DNA of 64,000 bases from Oxytricha trifallax (lineage: Eukaryota; Ciliophora; Spirotrichea; Sporadotrichida; Oxytrichidae), in contig ARYC01018366.1 of NCBI GenBank assembly GCA_000711775.1, positions 32,870-96,869 of the forward strand. Reading direction: 5' to 3'. This document shows positions 24,091 to 35,519 of this stretch, piece by piece. Each line of letters opens with the position of its first letter. Positions within the stretch are counted from its first letter, which is position 1. Both the position numbers and the translations under genes were made by a program. The notes under the pieces were generated by a model. It did no database searches. It worked only from the letters and a program-made list of their open reading frames with translations, and was not told the DNA's origin.

Positions 24091-24326
24091 TCACACAATA
24101 CTCTAAAAGTTTGCACTGTGATGCTGTTGCAAAGATGCTGATTAATTTATAGCTTAAAAGTCTCTTCTTTGGAAGTAATCGGTAAGAGTTTTAAATTTCA
24201 TAAGAAATAAATATATAAAACAAACCAAAGTGCAAGAAGCTAAGGGTAAAAAATTAAATTAATTTTTTATATAAAGTTTCACTTTAGTTGTCCGTCTGTG
24301 AAACCAATTCTGACTAAATTGAGACA
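24091..24326 (-). CDS. possible very small protein
   Basis: ATG at 24326 opens MSQFSQNWFHRRTTK, followed by a GTGAAA...CCTTAG intron-like gap and a second block with RDFQAINQSASLQQHH ending FQSIV and TGA at 24091. It lies just upstream of the SET gene on the same strand. No family recognised. The two blocks can be joined in frame only by also assuming an intron near 24220-24165. Confidence 0.3.
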
Positions 24327-25369
24327 TTAGAAAAGTTTTAATTTTATTCAACTGCAATAACACTTTGATTATGTTTTAATTAAACCTGCTCGAAGTTATC
24401 ACTACGAACTTAATTATTGCTAAAGAATAATTGATTTGGGAAAACTAATTAAAATAATTCATTGAATAGTTAATAATATTTTACCATTTTAAAAACTTGA
24501 TAATATGGTGCTCTTTTGTATATAAATTCACAGGAATAATTCAAATTTTAATAAAGCTCAATTTATTATTTCTTGAAGTTTAGAAATAAATTGAATTTAT
24601 ATTTGAGGGATTAGTTAAATTAAAAATTATAGCAACCTTTATTTATCTCGTTTTACAAAGTGATAAAATATTTTATTTACAGTATTATATAACATCTTGT
24701 TTGAATTTTATAAGTCTACTAATATATTGTCAGAGTAAGAAAAAAATCATGAGCCAATAAATACATCATACTAAGGTAAAATTTTTCCAATTTTATAAAA
24801 CTTTAGCAATATATAAATTTGATTGTTTCTATTAAAATTAGCTATTATCAGTTTATGAACCATTAATTGTAATCTATGCCTCAGAGGAAGCAGAAAGGAT
24901 ATTCTTATTTTGAGATTGAGTTGGATGGTTGAAACTTTAGAAATTTTTTGGATGTCTCGCAAAATTTAAATATATTATTATAAGCGTAGAAATTGTAAAT
25001 ATAATAAGTTTGCTTTAATTACTGAAAAAAAATAATATTAATGATGATTTTTAAATTTTTAAATAATATAGCAAATTTATAAATAACATTTGAAAGAGTA
25101 AATACAATAACATAGTCTTAGTTTAATGTTTGATTTTAAAATTTATTGTCACTCATTAAAGTGTACTAATGTATTATAATTTTTTTATGTTTTATAGAAA
25201 GTTGTTAATTTTCATAATTCTTTTCTTTCTTATTTTGAACTCTTAAAAATTGAATAAACTCTTAAATTAACATTTATTTATTGGATTTGTACAAAAATCA
25301 AAAGCACCCAATTAACATAAAATCTCTAAGTTTCTAAAAAAATTTATTCATTTAATATATTAATAAATA
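24327..25369. other. AT-rich intergenic region
   Basis: I see no protein-like frame and no repeat. The minus frame at 24771-24962 has non-specific composition. Confidence 0.5.
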
Positions 25370-26143
25370 CTATAAATTATCTCGCCAGCAAGCTTTGTAG
25401 ATTGGCGGGCTTATACTGATTTTAAGAAGGTATTTAGTTAGTTAATTATGGCTAAAATGTGCTTTAGGCCTAAATTATAGTGTTTTAATCGCTAGTATTA
25501 TTAAAAAATTTAATCCTGATAAAAATTACAGTAAGACTTCCATTTTCTGATTTCTTGTTCGAATTTCTGTCTGGGCTCTAGCTTTGGCTTCTACCTGCAC
25601 TTTTTAAATTTATATAATCTTTTCTTGAAATTTAATAGGGTTGACGTCTCTCTAAATTCTGATTGGTGAATGGGAGTTTTTCAATTAGGCATTTCTCATG
25701 CCCAAATGTCAGAATATTTTTAATTTTTATGAAAAATAATAATTATTTTGGACTGATGAATGTAAACCTTCTAGTTGTTATAAATTACCGGTGCTTATTT
25801 CATGAGGCTCATTAAATATTGCCAATTAAATCTATTCGGAGGTTGGCTAACAACAAATGAAGCATTCAGTCATCATTTTTTGATTCTGCTAAATGCATCT
25901 TTAAATTTACAATTTTCAAAAATTTAATAAAGGATCTGCATTTTTTAATTGAATAATGAGTTTTAATACTACATGCAGATGTCACATCGCCATTCTCCAT
26001 TACTCTTGATTTTTTGGGAGTTTTAAAGGCAGCTTAAATGAGCCTGAGTCTTGCATGTCTAACACATCTAAACACCCTGAGAGGGATCCCGCTATAGCTA
26101 TTATGAACAGATATAGCATTAGGGATAAGTAGATGGGTTGCAT
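25370..26143 (-). CDS. possible secreted or membrane small protein, exons uncertain
   Basis: ATG at 26143 opens MQPIYLSLMLYLFIIAIAGS, a good signal peptide or N-terminal membrane helix, followed by LSGCLDVLDMQDSG. Downstream minus-strand blocks look coding: TECFICCQPTSEQIQLAIF with NEPHEISTGNLQQLEG (about 25880-25760), and RNAQLKNSHSPIRIQRDVN with VEAKARAQTEIRTRNQK (about 25700-25530). Frames change between blocks, so introns or IESs intervene. I cannot define all junctions or the stop codon. No family recognised. Confidence 0.4.
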
Positions 26144-26579
26144 TATAAAACCTTTAAATTTATTTCAAATTTTTATCTAACTCTATCAGAATGATTTTAC
26201 TTATTTTTTGTCTAATATTTTGCTCATATATATTTAATTAACAAATTATTAGTTTATGAATTGTAAAGCACTCATATTTGAGGCTTAATCTTAAGAGGTT
26301 ATCATCTTCAATTAAATATATGCATTCAATAGCCAAACCTCCTATTTTTAATAGAGTACCTCCAAATCATATCATTAAACCTGGGGTCATCAATAGATAT
26401 TAAAATTAATCCCAGTGACTTTTATTAAATAATTTGATCAATCTTAAATCTTCACTAATATTTTCAATTTTGGCCATATAACATCAATTTTACCATAGTA
26501 TAGAAAAACTAAAGTTTATCATGATAGAAATTAAAGGTGATATTATTGCAAAATTATAATAAAATTATTAAAAGTTAAA

Positions 26580-26891
26580 ATGTCAAATCAAGCCCCTAAG
26601 TTCCTCCTCGGAGGTGTTAACTTCAGAAGAAATTTCCTCGGTCTATAAACAGTTTAAACAGCTATTTACGGTGTTGCTGAGGCCGGCATTAAGTTCGCTC
26701 CCCTAATTCTTGATTGGATATGCAGCCAGTAAGTTGCCCATTCAGATAATATTTGTGATTACTCTTTAAAATTCAATCATTCATAATTATAAACTCTAGA
26801 TTCTGGTACTTTCTATACCAAAGAGAGGGATTCCTTCCTCGATGAGACAAAGAGAAGTCAAGCCAAAGAGGTCAGAAGAGAATCATTCTGA
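26580..26891 (+). CDS. small protein with C-ending codons, probably highly expressed
   Basis: ATG at 26580, MSNQAPKFLLGGVNFRRNF then VQTAIYGVAEAGIKFAPLI. An intron starts CAGTAAGT at about 26729 and ends CTCTAG at about 26799. Exon 2 reads SGTFYTKERDSFLDETKRSQ and ends RRESF and TGA. Codons favour C in the third position (TTC, CTC, GTC, GCC), unlike most of the window, which usually marks abundant proteins. The Gly/Ala hydrophobic middle suggests one membrane helix. The donor phase does not fit perfectly with the C-biased exon 2 frame; the alternative frame would end earlier at CCTCGATGA. No family named. Confidence 0.55.
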
Positions 26892-27130
26892 GAAAAGTCA
26901 AAAGGCAGGAAATTATTCAATATCATGTCTAAGGTTAAATCAAACTTAGCAATTTGACATTGATTATTTAACATTTATTTTAAACTTAAATTCACATACA
27001 AATACACTCTTTCAACTAATAGACCTATTATTCATGATTCCATCAATTCTTTCACTTAGTTTTTTCTCTCTTTCTTTAAGTTTAATATTCACTATCATTA
27101 TAAAACTTTACATTAACCAGCTAAATTCAA

Positions 27131-27803
27131 TCATAACTCAGGAATCTCATTTAGCAGCTCTTGTCTGTCTCCCTCGTCTTAAGCCTTGTATGCCTAGCAT
27201 ATTTTCACAATGTAAAACAACCCAGGAATCAGTAGTGCTAGGCCTGCTCCCCAAAATAAACCACCGTGGAAGGGATCCCAATCCTTACAGAGAGGCAAGA
27301 AACCTGCAGTTATCATGAAACCACCTAGAAGAGTAAAGACTATTGCTAGAAACGCTGCTTTCCTAGGGAAATCATCTCTCTTAATTTGAATTATTTATAA
27401 TTATTTGAGGAAATAATTTATGAATTAGTACAATTAAGGATTTAACAATGAGTATGAATGGTTTATCTTTGTATTTAAAATTAAAATTAACTCTCTAAAA
27501 GTTAGTTTTAAAGAATTTAAATTTTATACATGAACAAAATGCTAAAATGACTCTCTTCTTATATTATTATTTCCATTTTCTTCGTCATATTCAAAATTTT
27601 GCCTAACCCCATTTTATGGATTCTGATTTTCTTAATCAGCTGGGTCTTTCAAGTTCTAAAGGTTTGTTACATTCTTTATTTATTTTTTATTTTATGCAGG
27701 CTCCACTTATTGCTGAGTTTATTTTTCCTCAATTATTTACTCTGTTGGCTAGCTCTCGTTTAACTCTACAAAGTATTATATATTTTTTGGCTAAATCTTG
27801 AAT
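27131..27803 (-). CDS. TMEM230/TMEM134-like small membrane protein
   Basis: The last exon (about 27390-27131) encodes KRDDFPRKAAFLAIVFTLLG, then GGFMITAGFLPL, and a second helix GLFWGAGLALLIPGLFYIV with a conserved-looking KDWDPFHGG loop between them. It ends LLNEIPEL and TGA. This two-helix layout with PGLFY matches the TMEM230/134 family, which acts in vesicle traffic. Upstream minus-strand sequence (about 27800-27560) encodes a Q/N/E-rich N-terminal region including FEYDEENGNNNIRRESF. An intron of about 150 bp separates the two. The start codon is not clear; the open frame begins near 27803. The C-terminal part is secure, the N-terminal part less so. Confidence 0.65.
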
Positions 27804-28118
27804 AATATATGGAATAATAATTATGAATTATCAAATTTAAAATTATTGTCAAAATATATTATAATAATATGACAAAGTTTTTAGATTACTTTTAATTCAT
27901 TTCTAATTTAACTGTATTTAAAATTAATTCCTTATAAATTTGTATTAAAAACATTGAATAAGTAAAATATGTTTTAAATTGTAAATCTATTCTATGATAA
28001 AATTATAGCTTAATAATTTGATTTCTTATCTGATAAAAATATAATTTAAATTTTATCATAAATTAAAAATAAAATTAATTCTGTAAACAATTATATTTTG
28101 CATATTATTTATTTTATA

Positions 28119-29298
28119 TCATCTTTAACTGTTTCTTCTTGAATTATGATCCAATCTACTATTCTTCGTTAAAGATTAATTAAATTTTGCACTCTAATTA
28201 AAGAAGTTTGTATTATCGTTCCCATCATAAAATCCAAAGTCGGTTTACATTCTTTAAAAAATAGATTAAAATAAATTGAATATTTTAACTAAAGAGATAT
28301 GAATTGAATTTTGAACTATTTTATTCTGTAGGAACCAGGTCCAGGGGTAACTAAAAATCCTTAAAACATTAATCTAACTTACTTTTTCTTGTTGCAGAAG
28401 TGTCTAAATTAGTAATTCTTTTAGCTTTAGAAAAAACGGGAGCCCCACTGTTTTTAAATTTATAAAACGAGTAGTTTCCCTTCTAATTTAACTCTAGTTG
28501 TGGTTTATATTATCCTGGCCCAGGAATCTCCATAGAAGTACGAGCACGAGAATCATCAAATCTCTTTCCACTTCTGGAAATGACTGTACCAGTGGGGCTT
28601 TTAAATTTTGAGTTAAAACAGAATCCGTTTTTGTTATCCGAACCTCTTTACATTTCATACTAGCCCGGACCAGGGTAACCTCGTGTATAATTAATAAAAG
28701 AAGAATCATTCGCGGTTTTAGGTCGTAGAGTGAATCTTTAAGGACTTTTTTGAGTGGGACTAGTATTTGGTCTATAGTGTCCTGGCCCAGGAACTGTTAA
28801 GTCAAAAGGTGGGTTGCAATTATATTCATTTAATAAAGTAGTTTATAATGAAACCCATTTATATTATGAATTAAAATTAAGGGTTCTCCTTTAAATAAAC
28901 TTTATTAAAGAATGCTCTGGATATTCCAAAAGATACAGCTCTAGATTTAGGATTTTTCTAGAATTCTGATTGCATATTATACAATTATGGTGATGGCGAT
29001 ACTGTCGTGATTATCATACCCTTAAACCTTTTCCCGTAGCCTATACTTGTAGCCCTTGCAGTCTTAGTGTCTTTTAATTCATAGCAAAACGTTGAGCAAC
29101 TATGAAAATAATTTAAGATTAGGCTAGATTAAATTAAATAAATTAGATTCATTCTACAATTCAGGAATGCTAAAATACTTACAAGGGTTCTTTATCTTTA
29201 GGAAAGCGCCTTTATTTTGAAAATGAATAATGCTGCTTTGAAGTAGAGGTATTTGCTGGGCTGTGTGAAGCAAGTTATCTTGCAGAAATAAAAGACAT
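28119..29298 (-). CDS. STPG (sperm-tail PG-rich / SHIPPO) repeat protein
   Basis: Axonemal microtubule inner/outer-associated proteins of this kind are built from PGPG-Y repeats. Start MSFISARQLASHSPANT at 29298, with HYSFSKQRRFPKDKEP. Exon 2 has ARATSIGYGKRFKG, SPSPQLYNMQS and SRAVSFGISRAFF. Then come clear repeats: TVPGPGHYRPN (about 28785), GYPGPGQYEMQRG (about 28670), EIPGPGQYKPQLE (about 28525) and TPGPGSYRI (about 28340). The last exon reads DFGFYDGNDNTNFF and ends SRRNSQR and TGA at 28119. Introns are short GT-AG. A ciliary role fits the organism. Confidence 0.82.
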
Positions 29299-29439
29299 TT
29301 ATTTTTATTAAATTTTAATTAAAATTTATTAATTTTGTAGCTTTAATTTAACTTGCCTATATAAAGATAAAGATGAGTTGAGTGATTTAAATTTAATGAA
29401 TTAAAATATGAGCTTTTTAAAAATTGCATGTAATCTCAT

Positions 29440-29890
29440 CTTGGCTCATGGTTTACAATCTACAAGAAAAATTAGTTTCTTGAAAAATGGGGGATTTATC
29501 TTTGATATAAAGAATCAGGATGTGTCGTTTTAAGATCATTTAAATCATAAAAGACTAAGCCAATTTAAGACGTTTCATCATTAAAGTATATCATTGTTGA
29601 TTAATATAACTTACCATCTAAAGTTAAGGTTCACATTCAAAATATAAAAAGTGATTAAAATTAAATATATAGAGTATGAAAAAGTTTAATTATTATAAAT
29701 AATGATTGATGTTAAACTTAGTTTGTGTGGTTGATAAAACTTTACAGTTTAATATAAATGTGTGAGCCTATTTAGTATAAATTAACATTTTGCTAAAGAA
29801 GATATGGAATTTTTAATTTATTGTTTGTTTTCAGAAGACTAATCGAGCCATCATCGCCCTAAGGCTGTGGAATTATATATAATGGTTTTT
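29440..29890 (-). CDS. possible small gene, fragmentary
   Basis: A minus-strand module starts ATG near 29877 with MKKPLYIIPQPQGDDGSISL. Downstream a GTAAGT...CTTAG 60-bp intron (about 29610-29550) precedes FYDLNDLKTTHPDSLYQRQ and a TGA near 29446. These blocks look coding but I cannot join them into one frame with certainty. A related module starts at about 30208. Confidence 0.3.
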
Positions 29891-30099
29891 TCATCGTTAT
29901 TATGGCATATAGATAGTAATTAATTTCCACTTAAAATTGTATTTTGATTTTATTCTTCTATTCAGCAATATGAACTAATATGAGGTGATACTTACACTTT
30001 GATTTTAAGATGATATTAACAGTTGATGCACTCAAGTTTTTTTTCTCTCAAAATATCTTTTGACACTAAAGTTAGGAATCAATATCTCATGATAAAAAC

Positions 30100-30208
30100 A
30101 ATGAATATATTTTAAGGGATGATTTTTCAGAAAGACTAATCGATAAATTTGTTCTATCAGCACTATTTTCTAAGACTGACGTGCAAAATTTTTTCATCGT
30201 TTAAATCA
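30100..30208 (-). CDS. short module related to the one at 29.88 kb
   Basis: Minus-strand frame MKKFCTSVLENSADRTNLSI followed by SLSEKSSLKI and TGA near 30099. It shares the ATGAAAAAA start and the segment CGATTAGTCTT.CTGAAAA with the module at about 29877-29830. It may be a duplicated first exon or a degenerate tandem gene. Confidence 0.3.
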
Positions 30209-30702
30209 CCCTTTGTAATTTGATAACACTTACTCTGAGTTGAAGCGTCTTATAAGTTTGGGAAGTTGCTAAAGCGACCTCCCTATTTATTAACTTTTAA
30301 TTTAATATTAAAGGGATGCATTTGAAATTTGAAAAATAATTATAGATAATAAATAAAAATAATTAATGGAAGTAACTTTTCACTAAACTAAGACAATTTT
30401 ATACTACTTTAAAAGAGAATTAAATTTAACTGGAGTTTGCTATAAGCGGTAATATTTATCTCTTCTCTGCAGAGAAGAAAAATAAAAATATTAATTTTGC
30501 CTTTAGCTTAAATAAAACAAATCATATGAATTTAGAATTGTTTTTCTCACTTTAGATATATGTGTTAAAATAAGAATATTAATAGTAAAGTCCAGCTATT
30601 CCTGCAATAATTATAATTTGTATTATAAATCAGCTATTTATACACTTGATTTTAAGCAAACTTTATAAATTAAAACTTAAATTGCAATTTTAGAGTACAA
30701 AA
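30209..30702. other. intergenic region upstream of the MORN gene
   Basis: AT-rich with no convincing frame. Presumably holds the 5' flank of the MORN gene. Confidence 0.45.
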
Positions 30703-32373
30703 ATGAACGCATATTATTTGACTCCTAGTTAGACAGCAAATTTCTAAATGCCAAAACTGATGCCTTAACAACTTTTAATGCAAAACTTAGGCTATAACTA
30801 AAACTACTAAAACTAACTTGTTTCTAATCCTTCACTTTAATAATAGTAGATTATGAACCCTGCCTAACTTAGATAAATGATTCACTAATAAGCTCTAGCA
30901 AATTAAAATAACCGAAATAATAATAATTCAGGTTAAGACACCTCAGAATATGACGGTCTAGGTAGGTTAAGCTTCCCAAATGGAGATTTTTATGAGGGGT
31001 AGTTTAAGAAGGGAAAAATGGAAGGCAAAGGAAAACTAATTACTGCACGAGGGGATACTTATGAAGGGAACTTCAAAAATGGATTTAAGCATGGTTCAGG
31101 AAAAATAATCTACAGAAACGGCATAAGCTTTTATGAAGGTGATTGGTACTATAATAAAATTGAGGGCAAGGGAATCCTTTTAGATGATTTTGGAAATAAA
31201 TATGAGGGAGAATTTAAGGACAATATGAAAAATGGGCTTGGAAAGTGTTATTATGTAGCAAATGGCATGAGATTTGAAGGCTACTGGAGTAATGGAATAC
31301 CTGAAAAAGGAGAACTTTTCATGAAGAATGGTAATCATTATGAGGGTGAATGGAGAGACGATAGATTTTCAGGTGTGGGGACTATTAGATTTGGAAATGG
31401 CGACTTGTATGAAGGTGAATGGAAGGAACATGTTCCTCATAGATACGGAAAAATGCTTTATAGAAATGGAAAAGTTTATAATGGAGAATGGTTTATGGGA
31501 CAGAAACATGGCTAAGGGGTTATGAGCTATCCAAATGGGGATTAATATGAAGGAGAATGGGTGCAAGATATGAGATAAGGTTTTGGAATTTAGAAGTATT
31601 CAAAGGGGGATGCTTATGAGGGTGAATGGTTCAATGATCGTATTCATGGTATGATGATAATGTAATAATATTTCTTAATTGTGTTATTATAAGGGATTAT
31701 TAACTCATGCAGATGGCAGTAGTTACGAAGGGCTTTGGGATAATGGCACTCAAATTGAAGGTCAGGGTGTATTTCAATATTCAAATGGCAACGTTGCTAT
31801 AAGATCAAACTATAATGTGAATGAAAAACAATCTAGCATTTATCAACACACCCTAGTTAATCAGCAAGTTAAAGCTTTGGAGTACAGGTAACCTATGCTA
31901 CAAATTTAACAGGCACCATAATAATTCTTTAAACCAAGACCACTTCCCTTGCCTTATGCTGCACTAAATCAACTTAAATCTCCTAACCTCAATAATTCTT
32001 CTAATAAAGATTCTTTAATTAATTAAAGCTTAAACAATTCTCAAGGACCTAACTTGAATGACTAAAGTCTCTAGCGTACTTTATAAAAACTATTTTCGAT
32101 GTTACTATATATAATTCATATATAATAAGCCAGCAGAGAGCAGATGGTGAATATAACAATTTAGCAAACAAAAGTATGTAAAATATGAAAAAATAAGTGA
32201 ATACACCTGATAATCCTTATAGAGATTCAGTTAATAACCGCAGTAAAAGTGTTATACGATCCTCAAATATAATGGCATAAAATGGAAAGAATAGTTTAAA
32301 CAATTCATATATAGGAGGTGAAAAAACTTTCAAAGGACTTTCAATGATTCCCACAAGGCCTGATATTGAGTGA
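30703..32373 (+). CDS. MORN-repeat protein
   Basis: Start MNAYYLTPSQTANFQM at 30703. The N-terminal 75 residues are Gln/Asn-rich. From about 30940, consecutive MORN repeats follow, each with a YEG core: FPNGDFYEGQFKKGKMEG, ARGDTYEGNFKNGF, YRNGISFYEGDWY, FGNKYEGEFKDNM, KNGNHYEGEWRDD, FGNGDLYEGEW, YPNGDQYEGEWVQ and KGDAYEGEWFNDR, about ten in all, typical of proteins that attach membrane or cytoskeletal structures. A 43-bp intron (GTATGA...TATAAG, about 31650-31692) interrupts one repeat. After the last repeat comes a Pro/Asn/Ser-rich tail. A second short intron near 32100-32129 is needed to keep the frame to SMIPTRPDIE and TGA. Function beyond MORN is not evident, and no kinase domain follows. 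Confidence 0.88.
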
Positions 32374-32493
32374 TATATGAAATTAGAGTTTATTAATGTT
32401 TAAAAATTATTAATAATAATTTATCAGAATTTTCGTGTCTAGTAATTTAATTAATTTATCTTCTAGAATTAATCTTATTTTTTTAAACTCAAG

Positions 32494-34370
32494 ATGAATC
32501 GAAACATGATTCACTCCTAAGTCTCACAAATTTAAACAATAAGTCCTAATGATAAAAACATTTTCGTTGGAACTTTGTTTATAGGGGCAGGCCCTGCAAC
32601 CCTTGGAGTTCTAACCCATGCATATCAAATGAACAAGTAACAATTCTCCTAATAATAGAACAATTCATTAATTCTCATTTTTTTAGATTGAATGAAGCAG
32701 CAAATTAATTCGCAATTATAGATACAGGGGATACTTTTGGAGGAGGGAACTTGAAAAACTACTTTGGTATAAGATCTAACACTTCAGCTCACGGTTTCTT
32801 AAAAGTTATATAACTGCCTAAACAAAAGAGAACTAAAGAATAAAAAGCAATTGAGCTACAAAACAAACAAGCAAGCAATCATTTAATTGGAATAGTTGGT
32901 GGCAGTCCAAATATAATAAAAAAGAAAGAATATTCCATATAAAACACAGCAAGTTTATAAAATGGCAATAATAACTCATCAACATAACGAAACCCTGTTT
33001 TGAAAATATAAGTACTTTAAAGTCTCGCTAAAGATCAACTACTAAGCACAGAATGTGAAAAAGTTAGTTTGCCTATGGTTTTAGATGGTTTATAAAGTAT
33101 AGGATCATCAGATTTGGCATTCACAACTTATTTGACTGTAAACTAAGATTACCTAAATTTTGAGCATTTTTATTTTTTTAATTATTGTATCTAAAGTAAA
33201 CAGGCAAAAATATCGCTCCACTTTAGTTAATTGGTAGTTTCTTATCATTTGCAGGAAATTGCATGCTGTATGATATTTATCAGAGATTTGAAAAGAAAAT
33301 CTTCTATCCTTATCATAGAGCGAAATCGATTGTTATGAATTTAGATGGAAGTTTTGTTACAACAGTTGAGAAATTCACTTATGATGTGCAGAAAGAGAAC
33401 GATTAAAGTCTGAAGTTAATACCTAAGATTTAAACAGTGAAATTTCATTCTCAAAATGTTGTAATTGCAACAGGAGGTAAATAAAAAGTATCTAAAAGCT
33501 AGATTAAAAGATATGAGATAAATTCAAATGCCTTGGTCTACTCTTCTGATGATATATTGAAGGAACAGAAGTTTAAATAGCTTGTTTAACTAATTTAAAG
33601 AAAAAATTAAGAGATAACTATTACAATAATTGGTGGATCTCATTCTGCATTTTCAATTGCCTGGTTATTGTTATATGGTCCAGCTAGATTAAGAAATTTT
33701 ACTAATACGAATTCATTAAGTAATCCAGAATGCTAGAATTGTGAATGCTGCCCTCTTGGTTTAACTCACTAGACAGATAAATAATGCCTTTGTTAGTAAA
33801 CTTGCAAGTGTTTGGGATAAACTAAATTGCCAAATCCTTAAAATAATGAAATGACAGAAGTCTAATTTCCTTGTATCACTCTTGGTAAAACAAAAGTACA
33901 AATACTATACAGAGACAGAATTAAAGTTTACTATAGTAGCGTGGTTCTGGCTTAAGCTGATAACTATTAAGACTACGATCCTAAATTAGATGTATCAAAA
34001 GGAGGCATTGTCTATCCATTTACTGGAATCAGGGGGGATGCCAAGGAGCTTCATAGAAAAATTAAGAAGGGTTAAGAAAGTAGAATTGAATTGATAAGAG
34101 CAGATACAACACATGAGTAAAAGTTATATACTAAAAGAGCAGATGTTGTGATATTTGCTTGCGGATATCAATCTAATTATGTCAGAGTACATGATCATAA
34201 CGGTTAGAGATTGGAGCTTAAAAGACTTGGTGAAAATAAAACTTCAAGTGTGGAAGTAGATAATCAATGCAGAATCGTTTCTGGAGTAACAGGCAAACCA
34301 TTAGATAGGCTATTTGGAATTGGTCTAGGTTTTTCATTGAAAACAACTGATAACTTAGTTTAAGCTGAAT
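32494..34370 (+). CDS. OSGIN-like FAD/NAD(P)-binding protein, cut by TBE near its C-terminus
   Basis: Start MNRNMIHSQVSQIQT at 32494. The dinucleotide-binding motif LFIGAGPATLGVLTHAY is at residues about 30-46, followed by a 49-bp intron, then FAIIDTGDTFGGGN and NTSAHGFLKV. A second nucleotide-binding site, TIIGGSHSAFSIAWLL, lies near 33630, followed by a Cys-rich insert (PECQNCECCPLG ... CLCQQTCKCLG). Later motifs are GGIVYPFTGIRGDA and DVVIFACGYQSNY, a typical flavin-oxidoreductase pattern. It ends GIGLGFSLKTTDNLVQAE directly at the TBE terminus. OSGIN proteins relate to oxidative-stress responses. Beyond the TBE (from 38427), rejoining gives either an immediate TGA or about 30 more residues, depending on which triplet is kept. 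Known family members end soon after this motif, so the protein is nearly complete. Confidence 0.78.
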
Positions 34371-34448
34371 CAAAACCCCAAAACCCCTTAATGAGGTTTA
34401 TAAGTGCTTTGATTTGTAGGGAATTTGTTAGGGGTTGGGGTTATTAAT
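34371..34448 (+). repeat. TBE left terminal inverted repeat
   Basis: 78 bp, starting with C4A4 telomere-like repeats. Inverted copy at 38349-38426. Confidence 0.95.
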
Positions 34449-35474
34449 TAAATGCGAGACAAAAATAGCAAGCTTTTGGGGTATTTATGATGAAGAGTAT
34501 ATAGATTTAGAGTTTAAACTGCGTTATGGATGTGATATGTATAGTGAATAAGTCAAACCAGTACTGAACTATAAGTCTATTGCAATGCTCTTAAAGCGTA
34601 GTCCATCAACTGTTCGCTCTCACTGCTTGAAAGCTGTGTAATTAAAACAATAATAGCTGAATCTTAGCCTAAGAGGAAGTCAAAGTTTCTTTAGAAGCAT
34701 ATTGACTATCTTATTAATGAAAAAACTTTGAAGTATTGGGCTCACTTCTCTCTCGACTAACGAGCTATAATGTTTCACCGCCAGTTCCCTGAGTTGAAGA
34801 TCTCTGCATAATATGTTGCAAACATTTATAAACGAAACGGCATATCTTATAAAGGTGTAAATCGTATCAAGAGAGTAATAGATTTCACTCTGCCATTTTA
34901 CAACAACAACTTAAATTATATTTATAATTAAATGCAAAGAGCCTAATAGAATAATATTAAGTTTATTATGCTGACGAGGCTGTGTTTACCTTCAACACTT
35001 TCATCTAGAAGTCTTGGTATAAGAGACATAGTAATATAAAAGTATATGACTAGAAAGTCAAGGTATAAACAATGGCAATTCTTGGAGGAATTAGCGAGGA
35101 TGCTGGTTTAGAAACTTATGTTATTCATCCTCGCTCTATTAAGACAGAGCAGTATATAAAGTACTTAGAACACCTGAGAGAGAAGTACCTGAATAAAAGA
35201 TAATACTGTTTGTTGATAATCTTTCAGTTCATAAGACAAAAGAAACAAGGAAGAGTTATGAACAACTTAGAATAACGCCAGTGTTCAACGTACCTTACAG
35301 TCCATAGTTTAATGGAATTGAATTCTACTGGGGAATACTAAAAGGTCATTATAAGAAACTGCTGCTATACCACCTAATGCATGACCTACCTATTGATACA
35401 GTCGATTTTATAAAAAGTTCAGCTAAGAGAGTTGATAATTAGTTGGAATAAAAGTGTGCTAAAGAAGGGAAGTG
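34420..35474 (+). pseudogene. TBE transposase (42-kDa, IS630/Tc1/mariner-type DDE), frameshifted
   Basis: Cut-and-paste transposase whose family is required for genome rearrangement in Oxytricha. The order is an N-terminal helix-turn-helix-like part (AMLLKRSPSTVRSHCLKA), KTLKYWAHFSLDQRAIMF, first Asp in ADEAVFTF (about 34975), second Asp in LFVDNLSVHK (about 35218) and the Glu in FNGIEFYW (about 35320); the last two are 34 residues apart (DD34E). The frame breaks at least three times by single bases: near 34690, near 34968 and near 35200, judged against the second TBE copy. It ends at a TGA at 35472. The copy therefore cannot give a full protein as written, unless these are sequencing errors. 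Confidence 0.85.
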
Positions 35475-35519
35475 AATGTATATAAATAAGTTTTGTAGTT
35501 AAGTTAATGAATATATAAG

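Noticed and set aside
27034-27318. Plus-strand ORF of 94 residues
   Set aside because: Antisense to the TMEM230-like exon, which has the better protein.
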